Positions 18,256 through 27,261 of a DNA stretch of 53,379 nt are shown one piece after another; position 1 is the stretch's first letter; every line of letters begins with the position of its first letter. The position numbers and the translations under genes were made by a program. The DNA is taken from contig CAMLCH010000011.1 in the NCBI GenBank assembly GCA_946478525.1, forward strand, positions 1 through 53,379. Reading direction: 5' to 3'. Under the pieces are notes generated by a model that saw only the letters and a list, made by a program, of their open reading frames with translations, was not told where the DNA came from and ran no database searches. The stretch is from Snodgrassella alvi_G (GTDB lineage Bacteria; Pseudomonadota; Gammaproteobacteria; Burkholderiales; Neisseriaceae).

Positions 18256-18990
18256 ATGAAAAACATAAAAATTCTACCATTGCTCATCACTCTTAGTTTT
18301 CCTATGGTAAGTCTTGCTAACTGCGAAAAATGGATTAATCATTTAGTTGAAAAATATCATTCTTCTCGCGTGAGTGATAAAGCAGTTTGTAAGATATGGC
18401 CTGCTGATGAAAGTAAAACAATTGTGGTGTTACCGTTTCCTAAAGAAATGGACGGGACAATTAATTATGATCTTGATGTGTTGCTTGTGGATACGCAAAG
18501 TGGAGAATTAATTGCTCGTAATTGGGAACCAGATGCATTTTATAGTGACGCTATTGAATTAACTGATTTTGAAATCGATACTGCTAGTTATCAACTTAAT
18601 AATAAATCTAGAGCTTTTGGCATTCTTACTAATTTTGCACATAATCCTTATAGTTTTTCTTTTTCTGAACAACTAATTAATCTCTATGTACAACAAAATG
18701 AAAAATTGAATCGCATTGTTAATAAGTTAATATTAAAACAATCTGCTAGTGAATGGCATGAATGTGATGGTGAATACAGTCGCCGTAATGCTGTTTTATT
18801 ATTTGGGAAAAATGCGAACAATAATTATAAAGATCTGAGTATCACATATAATGAACAAAAAGAAATTATTAAATTAAATAGAAAAAGGGAATGTGTTAAA
18901 GAGATAACTAAGCAAACAAAAAGAAAATACATATTATATTATAATGGTGTTGAATATCCTTTACCCAAAAATCTAAGAAATGAATATTAA
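18256..18990 (+). CDS. Secreted protein of unknown function
   Basis: A 244-residue protein with a clear N-terminal signal peptide (hydrophobic 5-20, cleavage expected after SLA at about 21, mature start NCEKW). The mature part has four cysteines at mostly separated positions (in NCEKW, AVCKIW, WHECDGEY and RECVKEI), compatible with two disulfides. A central stretch, YSDAIELTDFEIDTASYQLN, resembles conserved proteobacterial periplasmic proteins of unknown function that I remember, but I cannot name a domain. The ATG follows AGGAAAA. It is a single gene between fadD and the DpaA-like gene. The base composition is more AT-rich than its neighbours. Confidence 0.7.
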   Translation: MKNIKILPLLITLSFPMVSLANCEKWINHLVEKYHSSRVSDKAVCKIWPADESKTIVVLPFPKEMDGTINYDLDVLLVDTQSGELIARNWEPDAFYSDAIELTDFEIDTASYQLNNKSRAFGILTNFAHNPYSFSFSEQLINLYVQQNEKLNRIVNKLILKQSASEWHECDGEYSRRNAVLLFGKNANNNYKDLSITYNEQKEIIKLNRKRECVKEITKQTKRKYILYYNGVEYPLPKNLRNEY

Positions 18991-19029
18991 TCACCATTAT
19001 TAATAAAAGTATTTCTTGTTTTAGTTCTC

Positions 19030-19908
19030 TTATTTAATTACATAATGCTGATTATTAACGGTAATAGATGGAAGACGTTTTTGTGACTGGAAAATATCAT
19101 AAGCCGGTTTTAATTCTTGCCAGAAAGGCAGGTAAGTTGAGTGCTGATATTTTTTCATATTTGCTTGAGTCATCTTGAATGGAAAAATATGAATTGGTAT
19201 TTGTTTTTGTCCGTTATCTAAAGCCCCGCTAACAAAAGCGTAAATTTGTTCAATATTTTTATCGTTCATCGCATAACAGCCTATCGATACACATTTACCA
19301 TGAATCATGATATAACTGCCTGTATAGCCATTAGCACGATCATAAGCGTTGGGATAGCCGATATTAAAAGCTAAATGATAATTACTGTTTGGTTTTAACA
19401 GATTTTTTTCAGTAGCATAAAATCCTTCCGGACTTTTACCGTCTCCCTCGGCTTTTTTAGGTCCCAATCCTCCTGAATAGGTACAAATCTTCCAGATTTT
19501 GTATAGTTGGTAGCGTTGGTTTTTATGCTGATACCACATTTCTAAAATCCCTTCCTGTTTGAAGAGACGCAGGTAAATTTTGTCGCCACGAACTGGTGGT
19601 TTAATTGGTGTAGAAGATTGTCCACTGGCGTTATTGTGCTCATTAGTTGCTAAGATAGTGGAATTTAATGTTGGTTTTGGCTTAGCAACATGATGATTTT
19701 GGAAAAAAAATACAGATCCAGCTGTTATCGTTACTAATCCCGCAATAATACAAATAGTCAGAATTTTCACAAATACAGCTGATTTTGGGTCTTTATTAGT
19801 ATGTGGCAAAGTTGAAACGATTAAGTAAATACTGGTGACAATCAATATTATCGGAATGATCATCAATTGTGGTTTATTCAATAATGTCGACATGATTGCT
19901 TCAGTCAT
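19030..19908 (-). CDS. DpaA/YafK-like L,D-transpeptidase-fold murein enzyme
   Basis: A 292-residue protein with two N-terminal membrane helices (about 14-34 and 45-69), a linker rich in Asn/Ser/Pro, and a YkuD catalytic domain (about 108-260). The catalytic motif is IMIHGKCVSIGCYAM with His203, Ser208, Gly210 and nucleophile Cys211. LGPKKAEGDGKSPEGFYAT and HLAFNIGYPNAYDRANG are typical of the YafK subgroup. E. coli YafK (DpaA) cuts the Lpp-peptidoglycan crosslink instead of making 3-3 bonds. The double membrane anchor replaces the usual signal peptide. The start could also be the internal ATG at 19893. It lies 159 nt downstream of purE on the same strand and may be separately transcribed. Confidence 0.8.
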   Translation of the reverse strand: MTEAIMSTLLNKPQLMIIPIILIVTSIYLIVSTLPHTNKDPKSAVFVKILTICIIAGLVTITAGSVFFFQNHHVAKPKPTLNSTILATNEHNNASGQSSTPIKPPVRGDKIYLRLFKQEGILEMWYQHKNQRYQLYKIWKICTYSGGLGPKKAEGDGKSPEGFYATEKNLLKPNSNYHLAFNIGYPNAYDRANGYTGSYIMIHGKCVSIGCYAMNDKNIEQIYAFVSGALDNGQKQIPIHIFPFKMTQANMKKYQHSTYLPFWQELKPAYDIFQSQKRLPSITVNNQHYVIK

Positions 19909-20067
19909 GGAGATTCGCAGAAATTCCTACTATAAATATGTATATGACATATTTTGGTGATTATTTATTTCACATGATATCAAATAGGATGGTAAACACG
20001 CATCAGGTTTATCTGCAGATATTTTATAACGAAATATTCAACTGTTATTTAACTAACCTGCCAAGAC

Positions 20068-20550
20068 TTATAAGCTCATTGCCAGAACAGTTTGTTTCTG
20101 ATTTTCTCTGAATTGAGCAAGTTTCTCAACTAAATGTGGTTGTTCGTTTGCCAATAAAGATATGGCAAAAAGAGCGGCATTAGCAGCACCTGCTTCACCA
20201 ATTGCAAAAGTGGCTACCGGTATACCTTTGGGCATCTGTACAATGGATAGTAATGAATCTTCACCTTGTAGATATTTACTAGGGATAGGCACTCCCAGCA
20301 CGGGCAGGGTGGTTTTGGCGGCAACCATACCCGGTAAATGTGCAGCACCACCCGCTCCGGCAATGATGACTTTTAGCCCGCGCTGACGAGCATTTTCTGC
20401 ATATTCAAACATTAAATCAGGAGTACGATGAGCTGAGACAACACGAGTTTCATAGCTGATGGCAAACTGATCCAGTAGTTTTTCCGCCAGTTGCATAACC
20501 GGATAATCACTGTTGCTGCCCATGATGATGCCAACCTGAGAAGTATTCAT
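20068..20550 (-). CDS. purE: N5-carboxyaminoimidazole ribonucleotide mutase
   Basis: Purine biosynthesis enzyme that converts N5-CAIR to CAIR. It has 160 residues, typical of class I PurE. Visible are GIMGSNSDYPVMQ near the start (nucleotide-binding loop), VVSAHRTPDLM with the catalytic His region, and GAGGAAHLPGMVA. It is the last gene of a leftward run DUF3460-methyltransferase-lipoprotein-purE with 17-31 nt gaps. No purK is in the window. Confidence 0.95.
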   Translation of the reverse strand: MNTSQVGIIMGSNSDYPVMQLAEKLLDQFAISYETRVVSAHRTPDLMFEYAENARQRGLKVIIAGAGGAAHLPGMVAAKTTLPVLGVPIPSKYLQGEDSLLSIVQMPKGIPVATFAIGEAGAANAALFAISLLANEQPHLVEKLAQFRENQKQTVLAMSL

Positions 20551-20581
20551 ATTTTTGCCCTTTTTTATGAAGTTAGAAACA

Positions 20582-21265
20582 TTATTTCTTTTTACTCATT
20601 AACAGGCGTGCTTTGCTGGCCGCACTGCTGTTTGGGTAAGCACTAATAATTCGCTGGCAGGTAACACGTGCTATGTCTTGCTGTTGTAAACGATTCTGAC
20701 ATACTGCCACCAGATACAATGCATTGGCACTTTGTGCGTGATGCGGAAATTGTGAATTGAAACGTTTACCTATGTTGATAACGGATTCACAATTATTCAG
20801 GCGTGAATGATTTTGTAATAACAGCCACATCCGTTCCTGAGCCTCGGCACTGCCATTACCACCGCTATCGGCATTTTTAAGCAAACGAATCGCTTGCGTA
20901 TACAATCCAGCATGATATAAACGACGCGCTTCAGCAGTATTGTCAATCTTTTTAGTAGTGGAGGTGGGTTTTATAGTGTAATTATGATTACTGGATAAAC
21001 GTACGTTCAGATAACGTGATATGGTGGCTTGTTGCTGGCGCATCTCGTTAATTTGTTTATTCAAGTTTTCTATCTGTTCCTGTATACCTGCAAGCTGAAC
21101 CTGTAATTGGTGTACTTCTTCGCTATTGTGACCGACAGTTGCTTGTTCGGGATAATATTGTTCTGTAGCGGAGGATTGAATATGCGAAGCGGTAGAACTA
21201 CAGGCACTAATTATTAAAGATGATATAAGCGCTAAGCTGAAACGACGATAGGTGAAGAGGAACAT
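20582..21265 (-). CDS. CpoB/YbgF-like lipoprotein with coiled coil and TPR-like repeats
   Basis: A 227-residue lipoprotein. The signal peptide ends in a lipobox (IISAC, Cys22). Residues about 50-75 form a coiled coil (heptads of VQLAGIQEQIENLNKQI). A linker follows, then TPR-like repeats (EARRLYHAGLYTQAIRLLK; SANALYLVAVCQNRLQQQ; ISAYPNSSAASKARLLMSKK). This order matches CpoB/YbgF, the Tol-Pal partner that links outer-membrane constriction with PBP1B, but it is not beside tol-pal, so the exact role is uncertain. It lies 31 nt before purE and 24 nt after the methyltransferase. Confidence 0.72.
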   Translation of the reverse strand: MFLFTYRRFSLALISSLIISACSSTASHIQSSATEQYYPEQATVGHNSEEVHQLQVQLAGIQEQIENLNKQINEMRQQQATISRYLNVRLSSNHNYTIKPTSTTKKIDNTAEARRLYHAGLYTQAIRLLKNADSGGNGSAEAQERMWLLLQNHSRLNNCESVINIGKRFNSQFPHHAQSANALYLVAVCQNRLQQQDIARVTCQRIISAYPNSSAASKARLLMSKKK

Positions 21266-21289
21266 AAGTTTCGCACCTTTGAAAATAGG

Positions 21290-21958
21290 TTATTTTTTTT
21301 GTATCAGTGTCAAACCATCACCTACAGGCAAAGTTAACATATTGATACGCTGATCTTGAATCAAACCAGCATTAAACTGACGCATGATTTTGATACTTTC
21401 TGATTCATCTTCGCGCGTTTTATGCATGACTCGTCCATGTAAGAGAACATTATCAATCGCTATGATACCGCCCGGTCGTATTAGTTGCAGGCAGCGTTCA
21501 TAGTAAAAAGGCGTCGGTGTCTTATCTGCATCAATTAAAGCCAGATCATAGTGATTACTTTGTTGTTTAGCGATTAGGGCATCTAGTGTAATCAGGGCTG
21601 GTTGCAAAAAAAGCTCAATTTTGTGACTTATGCTGGCTTTTTGCCAGTATTTTTTCGCAATATCGGTATAGGTGACGTTAATATCACAGGCTGTTATATG
21701 ACCATCTTCTGGTAAAGTCATGGCCATAGCTGTACTGCTGTAACCGGTATAGACGCCAATTTCCAGATAGAAACGTGCCTGAATTAATTGAGCTAGCCAG
21801 GTGAGCAATTGTGCCTGTTCGGGTGCTATAGACATGTTGCCTTTACGATGCAAGTTGGTTTCTGCACGTAATTGCGTCAATATTTCCGATTCAGGAGAAT
21901 TAATACTGGTTAAATATTGTTGCACTAATAGGTTGGATTGGCTGGACTGAACGGTCAT
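21290..21958 (-). CDS. SAM-dependent O-methyltransferase (class I, CCoAOMT-like)
   Basis: A 222-residue Rossmann-fold methyltransferase. The SAM-binding motif I reads YLEIGVYTGYSSTAMA, motif II HITACDINVTYTD, and the metal/catalytic segment LALIDADKTPTPFYYE then GGIIAIDNVLLHGRV. This is the caffeoyl-CoA/catechol O-methyltransferase family, widespread in bacteria with mostly unknown acceptors. It is the second gene of the small operon leading to purE. The acceptor cannot be told from sequence. Confidence 0.85.
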   Translation of the reverse strand: MTVQSSQSNLLVQQYLTSINSPESEILTQLRAETNLHRKGNMSIAPEQAQLLTWLAQLIQARFYLEIGVYTGYSSTAMAMTLPEDGHITACDINVTYTDIAKKYWQKASISHKIELFLQPALITLDALIAKQQSNHYDLALIDADKTPTPFYYERCLQLIRPGGIIAIDNVLLHGRVMHKTREDESESIKIMRQFNAGLIQDQRINMLTLPVGDGLTLIQKK

Positions 21959-21975
21959 AAATGCTGGATCTAAAA

Positions 21976-22161
21976 TTACTCAGTCAGATAAGGATAGGCT
22001 TTTTTCAAAATTCTGGCGGCAGCAAAATTTTTTTCATCTTCTGGATTAAGCTCAACATCCCATAAAAGATTACGATGCTGTAACCGAGATTGTTCTGTTT
22101 CTGGGTTTTGTGCCAGATATTCATTTAAAAATTTTGTAGTGTCAGATTGATAATTGTACAT
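21976..22161 (-). CDS. DUF3460 family microprotein
   Basis: A 61-residue soluble protein, MYNYQSDTTKFLNEYLAQNP at the start and AARILKKAYPYLTE at the end. Size, the 'FLNEYL...NPE' opening and the Trp-Asp 'LLWDVELNPEDEKNF' core match DUF3460, a small family I know from Betaproteobacteria including Neisseria. Function is unknown. It heads the operon with the methyltransferase, 17 nt upstream of it, and diverges from pcnB. Confidence 0.8.
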   Translation of the reverse strand: MYNYQSDTTKFLNEYLAQNPETEQSRLQHRNLLWDVELNPEDEKNFAAARILKKAYPYLTE

Positions 22162-22378
22162 GTGGCTTTCTCCTCAGCAAGTTGCATATGGAATAGGTGA
22201 GAGTATTATATAATAGAATAATAGTTGTTGCGCTATTGTCACTTAGTTGGTGGGCTTTCTGGTAATTAAAGTGAAAAATGCTGGATAAAAGGGATATAGG
22301 TTATACTATATTGCTTAATTAGCTCGCAATTATGGTTAATGTGGCTTGTGATTATTTTCCAAAAGTATTTACTATTTT

Positions 22379-23716
22379 ATGTTAGCGAAGTGGTTACAAA
22401 AAGTTTTACACAGAAGGTCTGTGGCGGCAGTGAAAAAAAGAGAGCTGTCTTTTACCCAGCATCGTATTCATGCAGACGAACTAAGTTTTGCTGCGGAAAA
22501 AGTAATTAAACGTCTGCATAATGCTGGTTATCAGGCTTTTGTGGTTGGTGGTGCTGTACGGGATTTGCTCCTTGGGATAACGCCCAAGGATTTTGATGTG
22601 GCTACAGATGCTACACCGGAACAAATACGTAAACTATTTCGCCGCAGCAGAATCATTGGCCGCCGTTTTCCGATAGTGCACGTGATGGTTGGACCTGAAA
22701 CGATTGAAGTAACGACGTTTCGTGGTGGTAAAGTAAGCAGCCATAATGAGCTGGGCCGTATCATGAAAGACACCAGCTTTGGCACATTAGAGCAGGATGC
22801 TATGCGCCGAGATTTTACGGCCAATGCTCTGTATTATGATCCTCAGCAACAAGTGGTAATTGATTTTCATCATGGTGTAGACGATATACGTAATCGACGA
22901 CTGGTGATGATTGGTGATCCTTTGGCGCGTTACCAGGAAGATCCAGTAAGAATGTTACGTGCAGCCAGATTATCTGGCAAATTGGGATTTACGGTTGATA
23001 ACAATACTGCTCAGCCGATTGCTGAATGTGCCAGTTTATTGCAACGTGAACCACCGGCCAGATTATTTGATGAAGTATTAAAAATTTTGTTCAGTGGGCA
23101 TGCACAGGCTTGTTTGCGACAATTGCAAACGCTTCATTTGAACAATACTCATCCTTTACTGGATGCTTTACTGCCGGGAGCAGAAGGTAATGATAATATT
23201 GTTGCTCTGGCTTTGTATAATACTGATCAGCGATTACGTGAAGACAAATCGGTTTCCATGGGTTTTGTGCTGGCGGCTATATTATGGCCGTGGATAGTTA
23301 AAAGATGGAATAAAGAAAAAGCAGCCGGATTGCGTGGTAACGCCGCGATGAATGCTGCTATTGCCGGAGAGCGCGTGCAACTGGATAAAAGCTGGGGTGT
23401 GCCACAGCGTTATAGTGTGGTGATGCGCGAGATATGGATGTTGCAGCCTTTATTTGAAATCAGACGGGGGGCCAGACCATTTCGTCTACTTGCTCAACAG
23501 CGTTTTCGTGCTGCTTTTGATTTTATGTGTTTGCGCGCACAAATGGGTGAAATAGATGCTGAAGTAGTATCGTGGTGGCAGACTTTTCAGCACGCTTCTG
23601 AAGATGAACGTACTCAAATGATTCGTTCAGCTCCTGATCAGGATAATAGTACAACGCGGTCACGTACGCGCCGTCGACGTCGACGCGTCAATACAACCAA
23701 ACAGGAAACTGCATGA
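22379..23716 (+). CDS. pcnB: Poly(A) polymerase I
   Basis: Adds 3' poly(A) tails to RNA and so promotes decay. It has 445 residues. The nucleotidyltransferase core is plain: FVVGGAVRDLLLG (about 57-69), then KDFDVATDATPEQIRKLF with the two catalytic aspartates, the TFRGG loop and RRDFTANALYYD. The ARLSGKLGF and REPPARLFDE neck motifs follow. An arginine-rich C-terminal tail (RSRTRRRRRRVN) is present, as in PcnB and unlike CCA-adding enzymes. Its stop overlaps the folK start (ATGA). Confidence 0.92.
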   Translation: MLAKWLQKVLHRRSVAAVKKRELSFTQHRIHADELSFAAEKVIKRLHNAGYQAFVVGGAVRDLLLGITPKDFDVATDATPEQIRKLFRRSRIIGRRFPIVHVMVGPETIEVTTFRGGKVSSHNELGRIMKDTSFGTLEQDAMRRDFTANALYYDPQQQVVIDFHHGVDDIRNRRLVMIGDPLARYQEDPVRMLRAARLSGKLGFTVDNNTAQPIAECASLLQREPPARLFDEVLKILFSGHAQACLRQLQTLHLNNTHPLLDALLPGAEGNDNIVALALYNTDQRLREDKSVSMGFVLAAILWPWIVKRWNKEKAAGLRGNAAMNAAIAGERVQLDKSWGVPQRYSVVMREIWMLQPLFEIRRGARPFRLLAQQRFRAAFDFMCLRAQMGEIDAEVVSWWQTFQHASEDERTQMIRSAPDQDNSTTRSRTRRRRRRVNTTKQETA

Positions 23717-24213
23717 GTAAGAAAATAAGAGCTGTCGTCGCTCTTGGTGCTAATCTGGGTAAACCACGTCAGCAAATTGAAAAAGCATTGTCTGCTATAA
23801 ATCATCTTGAAGGAGTGCGTTTAAAAGCCATATCACCACTGTTTCAAACTAAAGCGGTCGGTCTGACAGATCAGCCTGATTTTATCAATGCCGTAGTGCT
23901 GCTACATACCATTCTTAATCCGCAACAGTTGTTACAAACATTGCAAAAGCTGGAACTTGATTTTGGTCGTGAACGCGCTATTCGTTTTGGACCACGTACG
24001 CTAGATTTAGATATAATTGACTATGATGGTTTGGTGGTTAATGATCAAAATCTCATTTTGCCTCATCCTCGAGCACATGAGCGTGCGTTTGTGATGGAAC
24101 CATTAGCACGTATTGTGCCGGATTATCAGGTGGGTAAGCATGGCAAAGCAGCTGAACTAGCTGTTACATTGTTACGGCAAAAACCTGACGAAATGGTTAC
24201 TATCCTTGCCTGA
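23713..24213 (+). CDS. folK: 2-amino-4-hydroxy-6-hydroxymethyldihydropteridine pyrophosphokinase
   Basis: Folate biosynthesis kinase (HPPK) that transfers pyrophosphate from ATP to the pterin. It has 166 residues. ALGANLGKP is the N-terminal motif, FINAVVLL and FGRERAIRFGPRTLDLDIID carry the substrate and two-Mg2+ aspartate residues, and LPHPRAHERAFVMEPL follows. It overlaps pcnB by four bases and precedes the deoxynucleoside kinase by 29 nt, so the three are co-transcribed. Confidence 0.95.
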   Translation: MSKKIRAVVALGANLGKPRQQIEKALSAINHLEGVRLKAISPLFQTKAVGLTDQPDFINAVVLLHTILNPQQLLQTLQKLELDFGRERAIRFGPRTLDLDIIDYDGLVVNDQNLILPHPRAHERAFVMEPLARIVPDYQVGKHGKAAELAVTLLRQKPDEMVTILA

Positions 24214-24242
24214 TACTTTTCCAAACAAGAGGGGAAAACTGT

Positions 24243-24875
24243 ATGGATTATCGCTATATTGTTGTTGAAGGTTCTATCGGTAGTGGTAAGTCTGCATTAA
24301 GTCGGCGTCTGGCACAGCATTTTGATGCTTTATTATTATCTGAAATTCCTGAAAGTAACCCTTTTCTGGAAAAGTTTTATCTGAATGCGGCTAATCATGG
24401 TCTGGCAACAGAAATGCATTTTCTGATACGGCGCAGTGAAGCAATTAAAGTGATTTATGCTGAGGATGAGCGTCGCTCACGTGTGGTTGCAGATTTTCTT
24501 TTAGAAAAAGATCAGATTTATGTGCCGGTGATTCTGCGTGATGATGAACAGACGCTTTACTGGCAAATTAAGCAACGGGTTATGCCTAAATTTCCTGTCC
24601 CTGATCTGGTTATTTACCTTGAAGCCAGTGACGAAATGCTGGATAAACGTTTACGACAACGTAATGAAGGTTCCTTGAATCTGTTTCCAGACGGATATTT
24701 ACAGCAAATCCATAATGAATATCGTCGGTTTTTTCATTTGTACCAGCATGCGCCATTGCTGATTGCTAACACTAATGAATTAGATTTTATGGGTAATGAC
24801 GATCATTTTGAGTTATTACTCAAAACCATTGCCAATATGCAAGGTAGCCGGATTTATCTGAATTTAAGTGAATAA
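24243..24875 (+). CDS. Deoxynucleoside kinase family protein
   Basis: A 210-residue P-loop kinase. Walker A is VEGSIGSGKSALS (about 8-20). The ESNPFLEKFY segment corresponds to the substrate-site loop, VADFLLEKD to the D/ERS-like region, and DLVIYLEASDEMLDKRLRQRN is the DLVIYL-Asp plus arginine lid typical of the dGK/dAK/dCK family. It phosphorylates deoxynucleosides for salvage; which one is not clear. GAGGGG lies just upstream of the ATG. It is the last gene of the pcnB-folK unit, ahead of a strong terminator. Confidence 0.85.
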   Translation: MDYRYIVVEGSIGSGKSALSRRLAQHFDALLLSEIPESNPFLEKFYLNAANHGLATEMHFLIRRSEAIKVIYAEDERRSRVVADFLLEKDQIYVPVILRDDEQTLYWQIKQRVMPKFPVPDLVIYLEASDEMLDKRLRQRNEGSLNLFPDGYLQQIHNEYRRFFHLYQHAPLLIANTNELDFMGNDDHFELLLKTIANMQGSRIYLNLSE

Positions 24876-25412
24876 TTTTCAGTGCAAAAAAACAGTATGA
24901 CAAGGTGAAAAGGATATTTTGCCAAAATAAAGATCAGTTTGTCAGTTTTTAATGACGATGTAGCTGATGGTAGAATAATGTATTTATCATTATGTTTTAG
25001 TCACATCCTCAAGCTTAACTGTATTTTTATCGCAAAAATACAGTTTTTTTATGGCTGATAACTGGTGTGTACTGAACGTAAGTAAAGGAAGAGTAAAACG
25101 ATATCGGTAATTTGAATATTGTAAAATGTTTATCTTGGAATTATTTGGTAAATTTTTTGGCAAATATTGTTTTGATTAAGTTGTTATTTGGTCAGCACAT
25201 TGCTGGTATTTGAAAAATATTTGTTAATGTGATCTGTGTTTACATTGGTTTGTGGTATTTTTCGGTAACGCAGTGGTTGAGTTATTTAATATCTGCAGGA
25301 CAGTAAAAGATAATGTCAGAAGTTGATTAATACAAGCCAGTCGAAAATAAATACGCACTTGGTGTGTCAACCCTTTAATGCATTGGTATATTAATAATAT
25401 TAATTTTTGGTT
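24876..25412. other. Intergenic region before panB
   Basis: Contains the terminator at 25017-25050 and, beyond it, about 360 nt of AT-rich sequence that should hold the panB promoter. No supported gene on either strand. Confidence 0.4.
25017..25050 (+). terminator. Intrinsic terminator of pcnB-folK-dNK operon
   Basis: A perfect 12-bp stem (AACTGTATTTTT at 25017-25028 with AAAAATACAGTT at 25034-25045), loop ATCGC, followed by a T run. It lies 142 nt after the kinase stop and separates the unit from panB. Confidence 0.85.
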
Positions 25413-26204
25413 ATGAATACAATCCATACTTTAAAAAATATGAAAGCTGCTGGCGAGAAAATCGCTATGCTGACTTGTTATGAAGCCAGTTTTGCCCGTC
25501 TGATGAGTGAGCAGGGGGTTGATGTATTGCTGGTCGGGGATTCGCTCGGGATGGCAGTACAGGGAAAAAGTTCTACTTTGCCGGTAAGTCTTGATGATAT
25601 TTGTTATCATACCGCCGCCGTTGCGCGAGGAAATGAGCAGGCATTAATTATGGCTGATTTACCTTTTGGTTCTTATCAGCAAAGTAAAGAACAGGCTTTT
25701 GCTGCTGCTGCGCAATTGATGGCAGCAGGTGCCCACATGGTAAAACTAGAGGGTGGTGCATGGATAGCCGAAACAACCGCTTTTTTACAGCAGCGTGGAA
25801 TTCCAGTCTGTGCTCACATTGGTTTGACTCCACAATCTGTCAATACGCTGGGTGGTTATAAAGTACAGGGGCGTGGCGCAGCAGCGGCACAATTAATGGA
25901 TGATGCTCAGGCACATGCCAATGCCGGTGCAGATGTCGTGTTGATGGAATGTGTGCCAGCTCAATTGGCTGCACAGGTTACTGCTGCATTGTCTTGTCCG
26001 ACCATTGGTATTGGAGCCGGTGTGGACTGTGACGGTCAGGTGTTGGTAATGCACGATATGCTAGGTATATATCATGGTAAAACGGCCAAATTCGTGAAAA
26101 ATTTTATGCAGGGGCAAAATAGTATTCAGGCGGCAATTGCAACATATGTGGCTGAAGTTAAGGCAAAAACATTCCCTGCCGAAATACATAGTTTTGGTAA
26201 TTAG
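25413..26204 (+). CDS. panB: 3-methyl-2-oxobutanoate hydroxymethyltransferase
   Basis: First committed step of pantothenate synthesis: transfers a hydroxymethyl group from 5,10-methylene-THF to ketoisovalerate. It has 263 residues from the ATG at 25413; the frame extends two codons to a TTG that I reject. Family motifs are MLTCYEASFARLMSEQGVD, LLVGDSLGMAVQG (metal Asp), MVKLEGGAW, and VPVCAHIGLTPQ in the form IPVCAHIGLTPQSV. No panC follows; the next gene is thiD. Confidence 0.95.
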   Translation: MNTIHTLKNMKAAGEKIAMLTCYEASFARLMSEQGVDVLLVGDSLGMAVQGKSSTLPVSLDDICYHTAAVARGNEQALIMADLPFGSYQQSKEQAFAAAAQLMAAGAHMVKLEGGAWIAETTAFLQQRGIPVCAHIGLTPQSVNTLGGYKVQGRGAAAAQLMDDAQAHANAGADVVLMECVPAQLAAQVTAALSCPTIGIGAGVDCDGQVLVMHDMLGIYHGKTAKFVKNFMQGQNSIQAAIATYVAEVKAKTFPAEIHSFGN

Positions 26205-26346
26205 TCGCTTATATAGAACTTATTCAGCTAATTCTTTAGCATAGTGATGAGCTATGTCAATGTGCTGTTAGGATACAGTTGTCTGGTTTTAAAACAATAA
26301 TCATTAATAGGTAAATCAATCTGTATTAACATTTATGGAGAAGTAT

Positions 26347-27171
26347 ATGGTGTCAGCAAAGCCCAAACCACGAGCATTAACAATTGCAGGATCTGATTCA
26401 GGTGGTGGCGCCGGTATTCAGGCCGATTTAAAAACTTTTGCTGCTCTGGGTGCATATGGAGCCAGCGTAATTACTGCTTTGACCGCCCAGAATACCACCG
26501 GTGTACAACGAGTTATGGTGACACCTCCAGAAATGATCGAAGCTCAATGTGAATCAGTTTTGAGTGACATGCGCATAGATACGGTGAAAATTGGCATGCT
26601 GGCTGACGCGGATTCTATTCGCACAGTTGCTCAGGTGTTGCAACGTTACCATTTACCATTTGTGGTGCTGGATCCGGTGATGGTGGCTACTTCAGGCTCT
26701 GCATTGGCCTTGGAAAATACAGTAGCGGCTTTAAAAGAATGGCTGATGCCATTAGCTGATGTCATTACACCTAATTTAATGGAACTATCTGTACTGACGC
26801 AACAACCACTCGCAACAACCGAAGCAGAAATGCTGGTTCAGGGTGAAATGCTGATGCAGGAAGGATTTCATGCTGTTTTATTGAAGGGCGGACATCTGGA
26901 AGGATCAGCTGAGGCCGTGGACTGGCTGATGCAATCTGGTTTCGATCCAGTGTGCTTTCGTTCTACTCGTATTGATACCAAAAATACTCATGGTACAGGT
27001 TGTACTTTGTCCTCAGCGATAGCTGCATTACGTCCGCAACATCAGAATCTTCTTAATGCCGTTGCGGCGAGTAAGAGTTATTTACATGGTGCCATAGCAG
27101 CGGCACAATACTGGCATCTTGGCCATGGATTTGGACCGCTATCACATTTCTGGCGTATAAAACGTGATTGA
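26347..27171 (+). CDS. thiD: Hydroxymethylpyrimidine/phosphomethylpyrimidine kinase
   Basis: Thiamine biosynthesis ribokinase-fold enzyme that phosphorylates HMP twice. It has 274 residues from the ATG at 26347. I prefer this start over the ATG at 26335 because the GGAG at 26337-26340 then lies 6 nt ahead as a ribosome-binding site. Motifs: IAGSDSGGGAGIQADLKTF at the N-terminus, PVMVATSG, and the anion-hole DTKNTHGTGCTLSSAIAA with the catalytic base in THGTGC. No TPP riboswitch is visible upstream. Confidence 0.93.
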   Translation: MVSAKPKPRALTIAGSDSGGGAGIQADLKTFAALGAYGASVITALTAQNTTGVQRVMVTPPEMIEAQCESVLSDMRIDTVKIGMLADADSIRTVAQVLQRYHLPFVVLDPVMVATSGSALALENTVAALKEWLMPLADVITPNLMELSVLTQQPLATTEAEMLVQGEMLMQEGFHAVLLKGGHLEGSAEAVDWLMQSGFDPVCFRSTRIDTKNTHGTGCTLSSAIAALRPQHQNLLNAVAASKSYLHGAIAAAQYWHLGHGFGPLSHFWRIKRD

Positions 27172-27261
27172 TGGTGCAGGTGGTATGTTAAAATTCGGGC
27201 TTTGATATGCAACTTAAGCTTTCAGCAAAAGTTGCCTGTAGTTTCAAAAAGGGGAAGAATT

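Noticed and set aside
26205..26346. Possible TPP riboswitch upstream of thiD
   Set aside because: The conserved CUGAGA and other thi-box elements are not present.
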